Assembly (NCBI GenBank): GCA_015062235.1 | Contig: SUUZ01000007.1 | Coordinates: forward strand, 19,416-83,415 | Direction of reading: 5' to 3' | Length of the DNA stretch: 64,000 nucleotides | Source of the DNA: Alphaproteobacteria bacterium | Lineage (GTDB): Bacteria; Pseudomonadota; Alphaproteobacteria; RF32; CAG-239 | Shown here: positions 20,750-29,338 of the stretch, piece after piece | Position numbering within the stretch: position 1 is the first letter of the stretch | Layout: each line of letters opens with the position of its first letter | The notes under the pieces: generated by a model | What the model was told of the DNA's origin: nothing | What the model saw: the letters and a program-made list of their open reading frames with translations, nothing else | Databases searched by the model: none | Translations under genes and position numbers: made by a program

Positions 20750-21225
20750 TGCTTTGTCTTAGAATTTCCCAATAAAAAGGCTGCTACATTTTGCAGCCTT
20801 TCCATTCTATTCATACTTTCATTATCACCAATTTCTGAATAAACTTTTTGTAAATACGCAGTCACTCTTACAATCCTTTTTGCTTTATCAGAAATTCCAA
20901 TCTTAGATTTTTCAATAGCTTCCAAAATTTTATTACCTAACTTAACTTTTGATTGTGATGACTGAACCAAATTTTGTGCCTTTTCCCATAAATCTAATGC
21001 CTCAGTATATTTGGCTTCTTTCATCTTTGATTGAGCCAACTTATCATATGCCCAAAAAAGCAATGTATTACGTTTCAAAGTATCTTCAGCCCAACAATTT
21101 GCATCACCCTCACAAAAAGATATAACATCATCAAAAGCCTTATACTTTTGTTCTGGATCCAACTCTCCAATTTTTGCCGCTATTGTATAAGCTTCTACGA
21201 TATTTTGTGGGATATTTTCCTTCAT
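20746..21225 (-). CDS. Helical TPR-like hypothetical protein
   Basis: A 159-residue, all-helical, soluble protein. The segments AYDKLAQSKMKEAKYTEALDLWEKAQNL and VTAYLQKVYSEIGDNESMNRMERLQ have TPR-like spacing. No catalytic motif. It overlaps the upstream cysteine-rich gene by four bases (ATGA), so the two are co-translated and probably act together. The function is unknown. Confidence 0.6.
   Translation of the reverse strand: MKENIPQNIVEAYTIAAKIGELDPEQKYKAFDDVISFCEGDANCWAEDTLKRNTLLFWAYDKLAQSKMKEAKYTEALDLWEKAQNLVQSSQSKVKLGNKILEAIEKSKIGISDKAKRIVRVTAYLQKVYSEIGDNESMNRMERLQNVAAFLLGNSKTKH
20776..20801 (+). terminator. Terminator for trhP inside the convergent coding sequence
   Basis: AAAGGCTGC (20776-20784) and GCAGCCTTT (20793-20801) make a 9-bp stem around TACATTTT, 27 bases after the trhP stop. 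It is also coding DNA for the last residues of the minus-strand gene. Confidence 0.65.
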
Positions 21226-21551
21226 TGTTTAGTTTCCTGTTTTACTTTAGCTTTATATCTACATTTTCCACAATCTAAACCACCATCCGCAAGACAATAA
21301 TCCTCTCTGGATAAATCATTTTCTTGAAATACTTTGCAACTATCACATAAACATCCTTTATCTTCACTAATGCAATTACTTTTACCAAAAGCACAAAACA
21401 TCTTTTCATAATGTTCAATATTTTCTATTCCATCTATCAACTTAACCATATTAATTGGATAACTTTTAACTTTACATCCAGCTGTATAAGATGGGCAATC
21501 TGAACATAAACATTTTTTTAAATTCTCTGAAGTTCTTGGTACTGGAAACAT
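21222..21551 (-). CDS. Cysteine-rich DUF2769-like protein
   Basis: 109 residues with twelve cysteines, in groups C14-x-C16-x2-C19-x6-C26, C53-x6-C60, C67-x-C69-x2-C72 and C86-x6-C93-x2-C96. The opening PVPRTSENLKKCLCSDCPSY resembles DUF2769, a small family common in anaerobes. The pattern suggests two or more metal sites (zinc or Fe-S), but that is inference. It is followed by the TPR-like gene with an ATGA overlap. Confidence 0.65.
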   Translation of the reverse strand: MFPVPRTSENLKKCLCSDCPSYTAGCKVKSYPINMVKLIDGIENIEHYEKMFCAFGKSNCISEDKGCLCDSCKVFQENDLSREDYCLADGGLDCGKCRYKAKVKQETKQ

Positions 21552-21642
21552 ATCTAATACTCCTTTCTAAAAAATATCATCTCTTTTGAAATATGCTCTA
21601 AATATTCCTAAAACAATAAATCTTTGTATTAGATATTTTTAC

Positions 21643-21671
21643 TTGCCATTAGTACTAATTTTGCATAACAT
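21643..21671 (+). promoter_or_regulatory. Promoter candidate for metK-trmB
   Basis: TTGCCA (21643-21648) and TAACAT (21666-21671) are 17 bases apart and lie 38 bases before the metK ATG. No SAM-binding riboswitch pattern was recognised in the leader. Confidence 0.45.
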
Positions 21672-21709
21672 ACCAACTACTTTTATTTCAAATGCAAAGG
21701 ACATTACAA

Positions 21710-22867
21710 ATGACATTTCTCTTCTCAAGCGAAGCTGTATCTGAAGGACATCCTGACAAAGTTTGCGATGCCATATCTGATGCCATAGTTGATTTATACT
21801 TAAATCACGATAAAAAAGCTCGTACAGCTATTGAAACACTTGCAACAACTAACCAAGTCATTATTTCGGGCGAAACTTCTTCTAGCATATCTATATCTCA
21901 CGAAGAAATCGAAAATACCGTTCGTCAAACAGTTAAAAATATTGGCTATGAACAAAAAGGATTTTCATGGAGCGATATTAATATCCAAAGCTATCTTCAC
22001 AAACAATCTGCAGATATTGCCCTAGGGGTAGATAACCTTGGTGCTGGCGATCAAGGCATTATGTTTGGATATGCTAAAAAAGAACAAAATATTGACACAA
22101 ACTATATGCCACTTGCTATATATCTAGCTAATAAAATTCTTTATTCCCTTAGTTGTGCTCGTCACTCAAAAGAAATCAAAGGGATTCTTCCAGATGCTAA
22201 AAGCCAAGTAACTATTGAATATGACAAAAACAATCAACCTATTGGCATAAAAAAGGTTGTTTTATCAACTCAACACGAATCATGGCTTAACCAAGATGAA
22301 ATCAGAGAGATTGCTCATCACTATATTCGCTCATCACTACCTAATGGTTGGACAATTGATAATAACAATATTTTAGTTAATCCAACTGGACGCTTCGTAA
22401 TTGGTGGTCCTGATGGCGATACTGGACTCACTGGACGTAAAATAATTGTTGATACCTATGGCGGATATGCCCCTCATGGTGGAGGAGCCTTTTCTGGCAA
22501 AGATCCTACCAAAGTAGATCGTTCTGCTGCATATATGTTACGCTATATTGCAAAAAATATTGTCGCAGCAAATTTAGCTGACGAGTGTACTTTGCAAGTA
22601 TCATATGCTATCGGAGTAAAATATCCGCTTTCTCTGTATATAGATACAAAAAATACTGCTAGAGTAGATGAAAAAAAATTACTAAATACAATTAAAGATA
22701 TGTTTGATTTAACCCCTGCAGGAATAATAAAACAACTAAAACTACAAAATCCTATTTACTTTCCAACTTCATCTTATGGACATTTCGGACGAAATTCTAC
22801 GGTAGACGGATTTTTCACTTGGGAACAGCTTGATTATACAGAGGAATTAAAAAATGCTTTCAAATAA
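21710..22867 (+). CDS. metK: S-adenosylmethionine synthase
   Basis: Makes S-adenosylmethionine from methionine and ATP, the methyl donor for TrmB, MiaB and others in this window. Signatures: FLFSSEAVSEGHPDKVCDAISDA, GAGDQGIMFGYA, the DTYGGYAPHGGGAFSGKDPTKVDRSAAY region and the C-terminal FTWEQLD. The start at 21710 (M-T-F-L-F-S-S) has AAAGGAC at the right distance; the in-frame ATG at 21692 has none. The product is 385 residues. The end overlaps trmB by 14 bases. Confidence 0.97.
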   Translation: MTFLFSSEAVSEGHPDKVCDAISDAIVDLYLNHDKKARTAIETLATTNQVIISGETSSSISISHEEIENTVRQTVKNIGYEQKGFSWSDINIQSYLHKQSADIALGVDNLGAGDQGIMFGYAKKEQNIDTNYMPLAIYLANKILYSLSCARHSKEIKGILPDAKSQVTIEYDKNNQPIGIKKVVLSTQHESWLNQDEIREIAHHYIRSSLPNGWTIDNNNILVNPTGRFVIGGPDGDTGLTGRKIIVDTYGGYAPHGGGAFSGKDPTKVDRSAAYMLRYIAKNIVAANLADECTLQVSYAIGVKYPLSLYIDTKNTARVDEKKLLNTIKDMFDLTPAGIIKQLKLQNPIYFPTSSYGHFGRNSTVDGFFTWEQLDYTEELKNAFK

Positions 22868-23576
22868 CAAACCAAAATTTTATGGACGCCGCCAAGGTCG
22901 CAAAATACGTAAAGCAAAATCAAGTCTTTTAGAACGTTTTCTTCCAGAAGTTGCTATTGACACAAATACTCCCATCAATAAAAATATTTTTGGTTCTCCC
23001 ATTGAAGATATTTGCTTAGAAATAGGATTCGGTAATGGTGAACATATTGCTGGACAATCGTTAAATAATCCTCAAACTGGATTTATCGGTGCCGAAGTAT
23101 TCAAAAATGGTGTTGCTAACTTACTAACACTAATAACTGGTATTAAAGAAAATTCTGATATACCAGATGAAATAAAACTTCTTCCTTCTCGTTGCGATAA
23201 TTTAAGAATTTGGAGTGAGGATGTTCGTATTTTATTTTCACAAATACCTGATGGCTTATTAAGTAAAATATTTTTACTTTTTCCTGACCCATGGCCCAAA
23301 AAACGCCACGCTTCACGGCGATTTATTAACCCAGATAATCTTAAAGAAATTGCACGCATACTAAAAAAAGGTGGTATTTTACGTGTTGCTACAGACCATA
23401 AAATATATAAAGGTTGGACATTACGTTGCCTCAAAGAAGACAAAAATTTCCAATGGACAGCTAAAACATCTTCTGACTGGCGAAATCCTCCTACAGATTG
23501 GATTGAAACCAAATATCAACGTAAAGCAATACGTGAAGGACGTAAACCCGTATTTTTAGACTTTGAACGTCTTTAA
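22854..23576 (+). CDS. trmB: tRNA (guanine-N7-)-methyltransferase
   Basis: Methylates G46 in the variable loop of tRNA with SAM. The SAM site ICLEIGFGNGEHI and the family signature LFPDPWPKKRHASRRFI are present, with the basic N-terminus KFYGRRQGRKIRKAK. The C-terminus closes with WIETKYQRKAIREGR. At 240 residues it has the usual length. It overlaps metK by 14 bases; this metK-trmB pairing is common in alphaproteobacteria. Confidence 0.97.
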   Translation: MLSNNKPKFYGRRQGRKIRKAKSSLLERFLPEVAIDTNTPINKNIFGSPIEDICLEIGFGNGEHIAGQSLNNPQTGFIGAEVFKNGVANLLTLITGIKENSDIPDEIKLLPSRCDNLRIWSEDVRILFSQIPDGLLSKIFLLFPDPWPKKRHASRRFINPDNLKEIARILKKGGILRVATDHKIYKGWTLRCLKEDKNFQWTAKTSSDWRNPPTDWIETKYQRKAIREGRKPVFLDFERL

Positions 23577-23583
23577 TAACCCC

Positions 23584-23630
23584 AAAAGCCTCCTATATAT
23601 ATAACATAAAAATATAATAAGGAGGCTTTT
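23584..23630 (+). promoter_or_regulatory. Hairpin whose 3' arm is the ribosome site of the sugar porter
   Basis: AAAAGCCTCC (23584-23593) pairs with GGAGGCTTTT (23621-23630) across a 27-base loop, and the ATG follows at once. The GGAGG in the 3' arm is the Shine-Dalgarno of the next gene, so folding hides it. It may also act as the trmB terminator, though the loop is long. Confidence 0.6.
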
Positions 23631-24992
23631 ATGATTGAAAAAAAACAACATATTTCTCCCATGCTTATCCTTGTAGCTATAACAGCTTCACTTGGAGGAT
23701 TACTATCAGGATTTGATATGGGAGTAATTTCAGGTGCATTACTATACATTAACGAAACATGGCAACTAAGTTCATTATCTCAAGGTTGGCTTGTTTCATC
23801 TGCAATAGTTGGTTCTGTAATTGGTGCCGCTGCTAATGGATTTTTAGCGGACATTTATGGCCGTAAAAAAATTATCATTGCAACAGCTCTTATTTTTATA
23901 ATCGGCTCTCTGATGTGTGCATATGCCACCACCATAAATTGGTTAATATTCTCGAGAATAATCATCGGTATTGCTGTAGGTATGATAAGTTTTGTTGCTC
24001 CAATATATCTTTCTGAATTGGCTCCAGAAAAAATTCGTGGACAATTAGTATCTTTATACCAATTAGCCTTAACTGCAGGTATTTTACTTTCATACATGGT
24101 AAACCGTATATTTGCTCTAGCTGAATACAATTGGAGATGGATGTTAGGTGCTGGAGCATTACCTGCCATTATTTTGTTAATAGGCATTTTATTCCTTCAT
24201 GACACACCGCGTTGGTTAATCAGTAAAAACAGAATTGATGAAGCTCGTAGTGTTTTCAACAAAATATATCCGCAAAAAGATGTTGAACAACATATCAACG
24301 AGATTAAAGAAACTCTAGCATCTTCGACTAATCAAGAAAAAATAAAACTACAGAAATGGATGTTTATGCCTATTTTTGTAGGTGTTGGTTTAATGTTTGT
24401 GCAAATATGTACAGGTATTAACACAATAATTTATTACACCCCTACCATATTCAATTTAGCTGGATTTGCCGATAATATTAGTGCACTATATGCTACTATT
24501 GGAATTGGTGTTGTAAACTTTCTTATGACTTTTGTTGCTATTGCTTATATTGATCGCTTTGGTCGCAAACCTCTACTATACATAGGTTTAACAGGAATGT
24601 TATTAAGCCTATTTACTCTTTCTGCTTCTTTTGCAATGGGAGAAAGTGGTAAATGGATTGCTGTAGCATCAGTAGTAGTTTATATAGCATCATTTGCCAT
24701 GAGTTTAGGTCCTATTTGCTGGATTATGGTTTCAGAAATAATGCCTCTTAAAATTCGTGGGTTTGCAATGTCCGCAGCAACTGTTGCTAATTTTGCTTTT
24801 AACTTTATTGTTGTATTAAGCTTCCTACCTATGATTGAAATATGGGGCAAAAGTACGTCTTTTGCAATCTTTGGCTTTATAACAATACTCTCTTTATTGT
24901 TTGTATACTTCTTTGTACCAGAAACCAAAGGAATTTCTCTTGAAAAAATTGAAGAAAACTGGCATAAAGGTATATCACCGCGCAAGTTTTAG
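23631..24992 (+). CDS. Sugar:proton symporter, MFS sugar porter family
   Basis: A 12-segment major facilitator of the GalP/XylE/AraE type that imports a monosaccharide with protons. Signatures: GFDMGVISGALLYI in segment 1, GRKK between segments 2 and 3, PIYLSELAPEKIRGQLVS after segment 4, DTPRWLISKNR before the central loop, QICTGINTIIYY in segment 7, DRFGRKPLLY between 8 and 9, and PETKGISLE at the end. The sugar cannot be assigned. Translation may be controlled by the hairpin that covers its ribosome site. Confidence 0.92.
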   Translation: MIEKKQHISPMLILVAITASLGGLLSGFDMGVISGALLYINETWQLSSLSQGWLVSSAIVGSVIGAAANGFLADIYGRKKIIIATALIFIIGSLMCAYATTINWLIFSRIIIGIAVGMISFVAPIYLSELAPEKIRGQLVSLYQLALTAGILLSYMVNRIFALAEYNWRWMLGAGALPAIILLIGILFLHDTPRWLISKNRIDEARSVFNKIYPQKDVEQHINEIKETLASSTNQEKIKLQKWMFMPIFVGVGLMFVQICTGINTIIYYTPTIFNLAGFADNISALYATIGIGVVNFLMTFVAIAYIDRFGRKPLLYIGLTGMLLSLFTLSASFAMGESGKWIAVASVVVYIASFAMSLGPICWIMVSEIMPLKIRGFAMSAATVANFAFNFIVVLSFLPMIEIWGKSTSFAIFGFITILSLLFVYFFVPETKGISLEKIEENWHKGISPRKF

Positions 24993-25011
24993 ATTTCAAT
25001 AAGGACTAGAT

Positions 25012-26070
25012 ATGAAAATTTTGGTAGGAATGAGCGGCGGCGTTGACTCTACAGTCGCCGCTCTATTATTAAAACAAGCAGGTCACGACGTTATTGGTGC
25101 CACAATGACCATTTGGGATAATTCTGATACATTCCGCCAACTAACTGGCAAAGGGTGCTTCTCCCCTCATGATAATGATATTCAGCAAGCTAAACAAATG
25201 TGCCAAAATCTAGATATCCCACATATTATAGTTGACTGTACCAAACAATTTAAACAAATTGTTCTTGCAAATTTCCGTAGTGAATATCAGTCAGGCAGAA
25301 CACCCAATCCATGTATAGTATGTAATTCTAAGATAAAATTTAATATTTTACCAGATGCTGCTCGTTCACAAAATATAGAATTTGATAAATTTGCAACAGG
25401 TCATTATGCTAGATTATATTATGATGAAACATCTAAACTATACCAAATAATGAGGGGAATAGATCAGAAAAAAGACCAATCATACTTTCTCTACAGATTA
25501 ACCCAAGAACAATTATCTCAAATTATCCTTCCTCTGGGAAATAAAACGAAACCAGAAATACGCGAATTGGCTAAAAAAGCAGGACTATCTGTATCTGACA
25601 AACCAGATAGCCAAGATTTTTACACAGGTCCTCTTAACGATATATTACAATTTACTCCTCAAAAAGGTACTTTTAAAAACAAAAATGGTCAAATATTAGG
25701 AACACACAATGGCTACTGGCAATTTACCATCGGTCAACGTAGAGGGCTTGGTATATCATCAGACCGCCCACTATATGTTATAGATATAATAAAAGAAAAT
25801 AATGAAGTAATTCTTGGATATTCTGAAGAATGTATCCAGACATCACTCATTGCAACAGATCTAATATGGCAAATACCCACTCCAACAACCAAATTCAATT
25901 GTCAAGCTCGTATCCGTTCCTCACAAACACCTTTTGATGTTACTGTACAACCTAAAGATAATAATATAATTGCGGTAACATTTACCACACCCCAAAGTGC
26001 AATAACTCCTGGACAATCAATAGTTTTAAATGATGACGAAAAAATTATTGGTGGCGGGATAATTTATTAA
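25012..26070 (+). CDS. mnmA: tRNA 2-thiouridylase MnmA, variant without the second catalytic cysteine
   Basis: Thiolates U34 of Lys, Glu and Gln tRNAs. The PP-loop SGGVDST is at residues 9-15 and the first catalytic cysteine pair at NPC101-I-V-C104. In most MnmA proteins the second catalytic cysteine sits in SQ-D-I-C-F; here the motif reads S200-Q-D-F-Y-T-G206, so it is missing. Extra cysteines occur at KGCFSPHD and in QMCQNL. The C-terminal barrel (FTIGQRRGLG) is intact. The 352-residue length is normal. It follows the sugar porter by 19 bases; AAGGAC precedes the ATG. The variant may use an Fe-S cluster instead of a persulfide cysteine; that is inference. Confidence 0.88.
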   Translation: MKILVGMSGGVDSTVAALLLKQAGHDVIGATMTIWDNSDTFRQLTGKGCFSPHDNDIQQAKQMCQNLDIPHIIVDCTKQFKQIVLANFRSEYQSGRTPNPCIVCNSKIKFNILPDAARSQNIEFDKFATGHYARLYYDETSKLYQIMRGIDQKKDQSYFLYRLTQEQLSQIILPLGNKTKPEIRELAKKAGLSVSDKPDSQDFYTGPLNDILQFTPQKGTFKNKNGQILGTHNGYWQFTIGQRRGLGISSDRPLYVIDIIKENNEVILGYSEECIQTSLIATDLIWQIPTPTTKFNCQARIRSSQTPFDVTVQPKDNNIIAVTFTTPQSAITPGQSIVLNDDEKIIGGGIIY

Positions 26071-26073
26071 AGA

Positions 26074-26790
26074 CTAAAGCCACGTAAGAATAACTGAGAA
26101 AAATATAGGAACAGATAAATTGTCATCAATCTCTATCTTATCCTCATATACTTCAGCTAACGTTGCAACTAAACAAGCAATAACACTTCCCCACCCAAAT
26201 GGATAAATCGGAAAAAACAACAAATTTATTATAACTGCTGTCAAAAAAAATGCTAACGTACCCTCAAGCGTCTTATTTTTATAAATTTTTACCTTTCCTA
26301 TAGAACGACCAACTAAGGCCGCTGCACTATCTGATATCAACATCACAGTCAAAGCTATAGCAGCAACCTCTTTACCAAAAAAGCAAAGACACAATAACGC
26401 TGAAGCCAAAACATAAATAGCACCTGTAAACTGAAAATGCTCTCTAGATGTCTCTTTATTTCTTAGCGTTCTAAAAAACAAAACACCAAACGACTTCCTT
26501 GCCCAAGGATATTTTTTAAAATTACCATATTCCAAAATCACATTACCTACTAATATGATCAGCAATATTGGTATCAAAACAATTTTTGGCATAAAATAAA
26601 TTGCTGCTGGAATCCAAAGCGAACTAAGATGAATTGCTTTACGAAACAATTCCTTTTTAAAAGCCTTATCCTTACATAATTGCTGATACAACAAATCAGC
26701 ATTTTGCCAATTAGCATCCCAATTTAATTGACGCTTAATTGATTTAAATACTTTATTATAATCTGATCTATGACTTTTAAAATCCCACAT
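26074..26790 (-). CDS. Membrane lipid kinase of the dolichol/phytol/DGK1 type
   Basis: A CTP-dependent lipid kinase-like membrane protein of the SEC59/DGK1/VTE5 group. Motifs in order: FRKAIHLSSLWIPA, REHFQFTGAIYVLAS, LISDSAAALVGRSIGK, KNKTLEGTLAFF, ATLAEVYEDKIEIDDNLSVPI. About six membrane segments. An extra 45-residue soluble N-terminus precedes the domain. The lipid substrate (diacylglycerol, undecaprenol or another alcohol) cannot be told. It converges on mnmA with a gap of 3 bases. Confidence 0.75.
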   Translation of the reverse strand: MWDFKSHRSDYNKVFKSIKRQLNWDANWQNADLLYQQLCKDKAFKKELFRKAIHLSSLWIPAAIYFMPKIVLIPILLIILVGNVILEYGNFKKYPWARKSFGVLFFRTLRNKETSREHFQFTGAIYVLASALLCLCFFGKEVAAIALTVMLISDSAAALVGRSIGKVKIYKNKTLEGTLAFFLTAVIINLLFFPIYPFGWGSVIACLVATLAEVYEDKIEIDDNLSVPIFFSVILTWL

Positions 26791-26919
26791 ATTTTTTCCA
26801 TCTAATACGCAACCGCTAAAGGAATATTAAAAAAAAAAATTATAATCTCAAGAAAAAAACAGATTATGTGGAAAAATAAAAAAACATGCCTATATCTTTA
26901 TAAACAAAGGGAGGTAAAA

Positions 26920-27153
26920 ATGATTTCAGAAAAACCCAAAGGAACAATCACTAAAAATTTTTCAAATTTAAAATATAGTGATATTGATGATCAAGATTTT
27001 ATTATTAAACCTTTAAAAAAAATGCGTCTTATTGATTCAATTATTGGACTTGATGACGAATGTGAATTTGAAAAAAATATGTATAACTTTGGTGATGAAG
27101 ATAATTTACCAAATTCAGATAGAGCTACTGATAAACGTTGTAAAAATAACTAA
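26920..27153 (+). CDS. Small acidic hypothetical protein
   Basis: 77 residues starting M-I-S-E-K-P-K. The ATG at 26920 has an excellent GGGAGG site, unlike an ATG at 26866 further upstream. The protein is soluble, with two short charged parts and a hydrophobic motif MRLIDSIIGLDDECEFEKN. I recognise no family. It stands alone between two divergent or convergent genes and has its own terminator. Confidence 0.6.
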   Translation: MISEKPKGTITKNFSNLKYSDIDDQDFIIKPLKKMRLIDSIIGLDDECEFEKNMYNFGDEDNLPNSDRATDKRCKNN

Positions 27154-27158
27154 CCACT

Positions 27159-27188
27159 AAAAAACCGACTATTCAATAGTCGGTTTTT
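27159..27188. terminator. Bidirectional intrinsic terminator
   Basis: AAAAACCGACTA and TAGTCGGTTTTT form a 12-bp stem around TTCAA, between the small acidic gene (plus) and the XRE regulator (minus), serving both. Confidence 0.92.
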
Positions 27189-27191
27189 AAT

Positions 27192-27695
27192 TTACATACT
27201 ATCCTCAGCTTCTTCTTTATTATGTAAGTATGTACTCTTAGCCATAGCAATAATTAAATCATACAAATGTCTTGCAGCTTGTCGATTACTAATTTTATAA
27301 TAGGCTCGAACAAGCTCTAATGTCTCTTGTTTACACATAGGATCTACATTAAAAGTCTCTACATCCTCGTTTAGTGATACACACGCCCCAGGATTACTAA
27401 ACATACGAGGACTTTGCTTAGCAATAACCTTATCCATATCATCATAAAAAAATGAAATTGGCGCCTCTAATACCATACTAAAGTCCCACAAACGACTAGC
27501 ACTAACACGATTCAATCCTTTTTCATATTTCTGAATTTGCTGAAAAGTAAGACCTAGCATATCGCCCAATTTTTCTTGACTCCAACCAAGTAAGTTACGA
27601 CGTAATTTGATACGTTTTCCTACATAAATATCAACAGGATTTGGTTCACCTTGTGGTGTTCTTCCTCTAGATGCTTTACGCGATACAGATTTCAT
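27192..27695 (-). CDS. XRE-family helix-turn-helix regulator
   Basis: A 167-residue DNA-binding protein. The HTH spans about residues 25-80: VGKRIKLRRNLLGWSQEKLGDMLGLTFQQIQKYEKG followed by NRVSASRLWDFSMVL. The rest is a helical tail of the kind found in alphaproteobacterial XRE regulators next to lnt and metK. Targets are unknown. It is 86 bases upstream of lnt's stop on the same strand, with the order lnt then XRE conserved in related genomes. Confidence 0.88.
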   Translation of the reverse strand: MKSVSRKASRGRTPQGEPNPVDIYVGKRIKLRRNLLGWSQEKLGDMLGLTFQQIQKYEKGLNRVSASRLWDFSMVLEAPISFFYDDMDKVIAKQSPRMFSNPGACVSLNEDVETFNVDPMCKQETLELVRAYYKISNRQAARHLYDLIIAMAKSTYLHNKEEAEDSM

Positions 27696-27781
27696 TTTCT
27701 AGTCCTCACAAAAAATCCTTTATATAATCATTACACTTATCTACTACAATCGTAAAGATAATAAATATTTATTTATTATTA

Positions 27782-29317
27782 TCAAACAACAGGTGCCCTA
27801 CACCTTGTCTTTATAATGCTTAAAAATAATAAAATCAAGCAAAATCCTAAAGTTAATCTATTGCCAAAATGGCTATACAACGTTTTATATCCTAATGTAC
27901 TATCAATATTTATATCTAGAATACCTTTATAATTTAATGGTAATTTTCCCTTCTCAATCCCATACGAATTAAAAACACCACTAATTCCATTGTTAGCTAC
28001 ACGAACAATAGTAATTCCTTCCTCAACTGCTCGCATTTTAGTAGCAACCCAATGTTGATAAGGTCCTGCCGAGTCACCATACCAACCATCGTTAGTTAAA
28101 TTAACCAAAAAATCTGGTCTATCATTTTGATCTATAACTTCACCAGGAAAAATAGCTTCATAACATATAATCCCCCCAAAAGATGGTAAACCATCTATCT
28201 TAATAACTTTAGGCCCATCTCCTCTACTAAACGTTCCTATCGTATTAGCTATTGGCCTAATAAAACTAGGCAAATATTCTCGTAAAGGAATGTACTCACC
28301 AAATGGAACTAAATGTGATTTATGATAATAATCTACTACTTTACCATTTTTACCTAAAACCAACATTGAATTATAGAGTTGATATTCATTAAATACAAAA
28401 TCATACGTTACCATTCCTGCTAACAAATAACTTCCTTTTTGCAAAATTGGTTCCAGTTTTTGTTGATGTTTTTTATCTCTATCCAACATAAACGGCGATG
28501 CTGTTTCTCCCCAAACAATAAAATCAGGTACTTTTTCCTTTTGCTCAGCTGACAAGCTAACATATTCTTCAAAATTCTGCTCCATCAACTCCTTATTCCA
28601 CTTCATTGTCTGAGGAATACTAGGCTGAACAATTCTAACAACTACATCTGTTTCTACAACTCTAGAATTAAGTAAACGCAAATAACCAAATAACCACAGA
28701 ATAAAAAATATAAAAATTATTGAAGTAACAATAAAAACAAAATTTTTCTTATTTCTATTAAACAACCAAAGCCCCATAACACTATATGACAACACTGATA
28801 AAAGAGATAAAAGATAACTTCCTCCCACAGATGCTAGCTGTATCATTTTATCAGAAAATGCTAAAGAATACCCCATCAAATTCCAAGGAAATCCTGTGAA
28901 TATAAAACTTCTTATCCATTCACCAACTACTAGCGACGATGCAAATATTATCCACTTCTGCCAATTACATCTACCAAATACCACACAACATGCAGGAATT
29001 GCAAAAAATAAACCAAAAAATCCACCCGCAGCCACCAAAGTTATTGGATACAACCAACCAAACTTTTCTGGTTCAATTAAAAGCGCATTACCAATCCAAC
29101 TAAACCCAAAAGCAAAATGAGCAAAACCAAACCAATAACCAATAGCAAAAGCTTTTTTAGCTGTCTTAATATTAAGCAATAGCCACATTAATATCGAAAA
29201 TGCAACAAATAACGCAACTATCCAATACCTTGGAGCAAAACCTAAAACACTAATAAAACCCATGAAAAAAGCTATAATTTTGCTATATTTCTGCTCTGAT
29301 ACATTTTTACTTATCAT
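27782..29317 (-). CDS. lnt: Apolipoprotein N-acyltransferase
   Basis: Adds the third acyl chain to the N-terminal cysteine of lipoproteins at the inner membrane. Seven or so N-terminal hydrophobic segments are followed by a nitrilase-fold domain with the Glu in VWGETASPF, the Lys in HKSHLVPFGEYIP and the Cys in GGIICYEAIFPG. The protein is 511 residues. It lies 21 bases downstream of ybeY on the same strand. Lipoprotein substrates include the TolC-like protein encoded at 48-50 kb. Confidence 0.95.
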   Translation of the reverse strand: MISKNVSEQKYSKIIAFFMGFISVLGFAPRYWIVALFVAFSILMWLLLNIKTAKKAFAIGYWFGFAHFAFGFSWIGNALLIEPEKFGWLYPITLVAAGGFFGLFFAIPACCVVFGRCNWQKWIIFASSLVVGEWIRSFIFTGFPWNLMGYSLAFSDKMIQLASVGGSYLLSLLSVLSYSVMGLWLFNRNKKNFVFIVTSIIFIFFILWLFGYLRLLNSRVVETDVVVRIVQPSIPQTMKWNKELMEQNFEEYVSLSAEQKEKVPDFIVWGETASPFMLDRDKKHQQKLEPILQKGSYLLAGMVTYDFVFNEYQLYNSMLVLGKNGKVVDYYHKSHLVPFGEYIPLREYLPSFIRPIANTIGTFSRGDGPKVIKIDGLPSFGGIICYEAIFPGEVIDQNDRPDFLVNLTNDGWYGDSAGPYQHWVATKMRAVEEGITIVRVANNGISGVFNSYGIEKGKLPLNYKGILDINIDSTLGYKTLYSHFGNRLTLGFCLILLFLSIIKTRCRAPVV

Positions 29318-29338
29318 TATCTTATTGCCAAAAATCTA

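Noticed and set aside
21552..21709. SAM riboswitch upstream of metK
   Set aside because: The leader is short and AT-rich and I could not match any known SAM or SAM/SAH aptamer core.
23072..23512. 146-residue frame antisense to trmB
   Set aside because: trmB on the other strand has all family motifs; this is a shadow.
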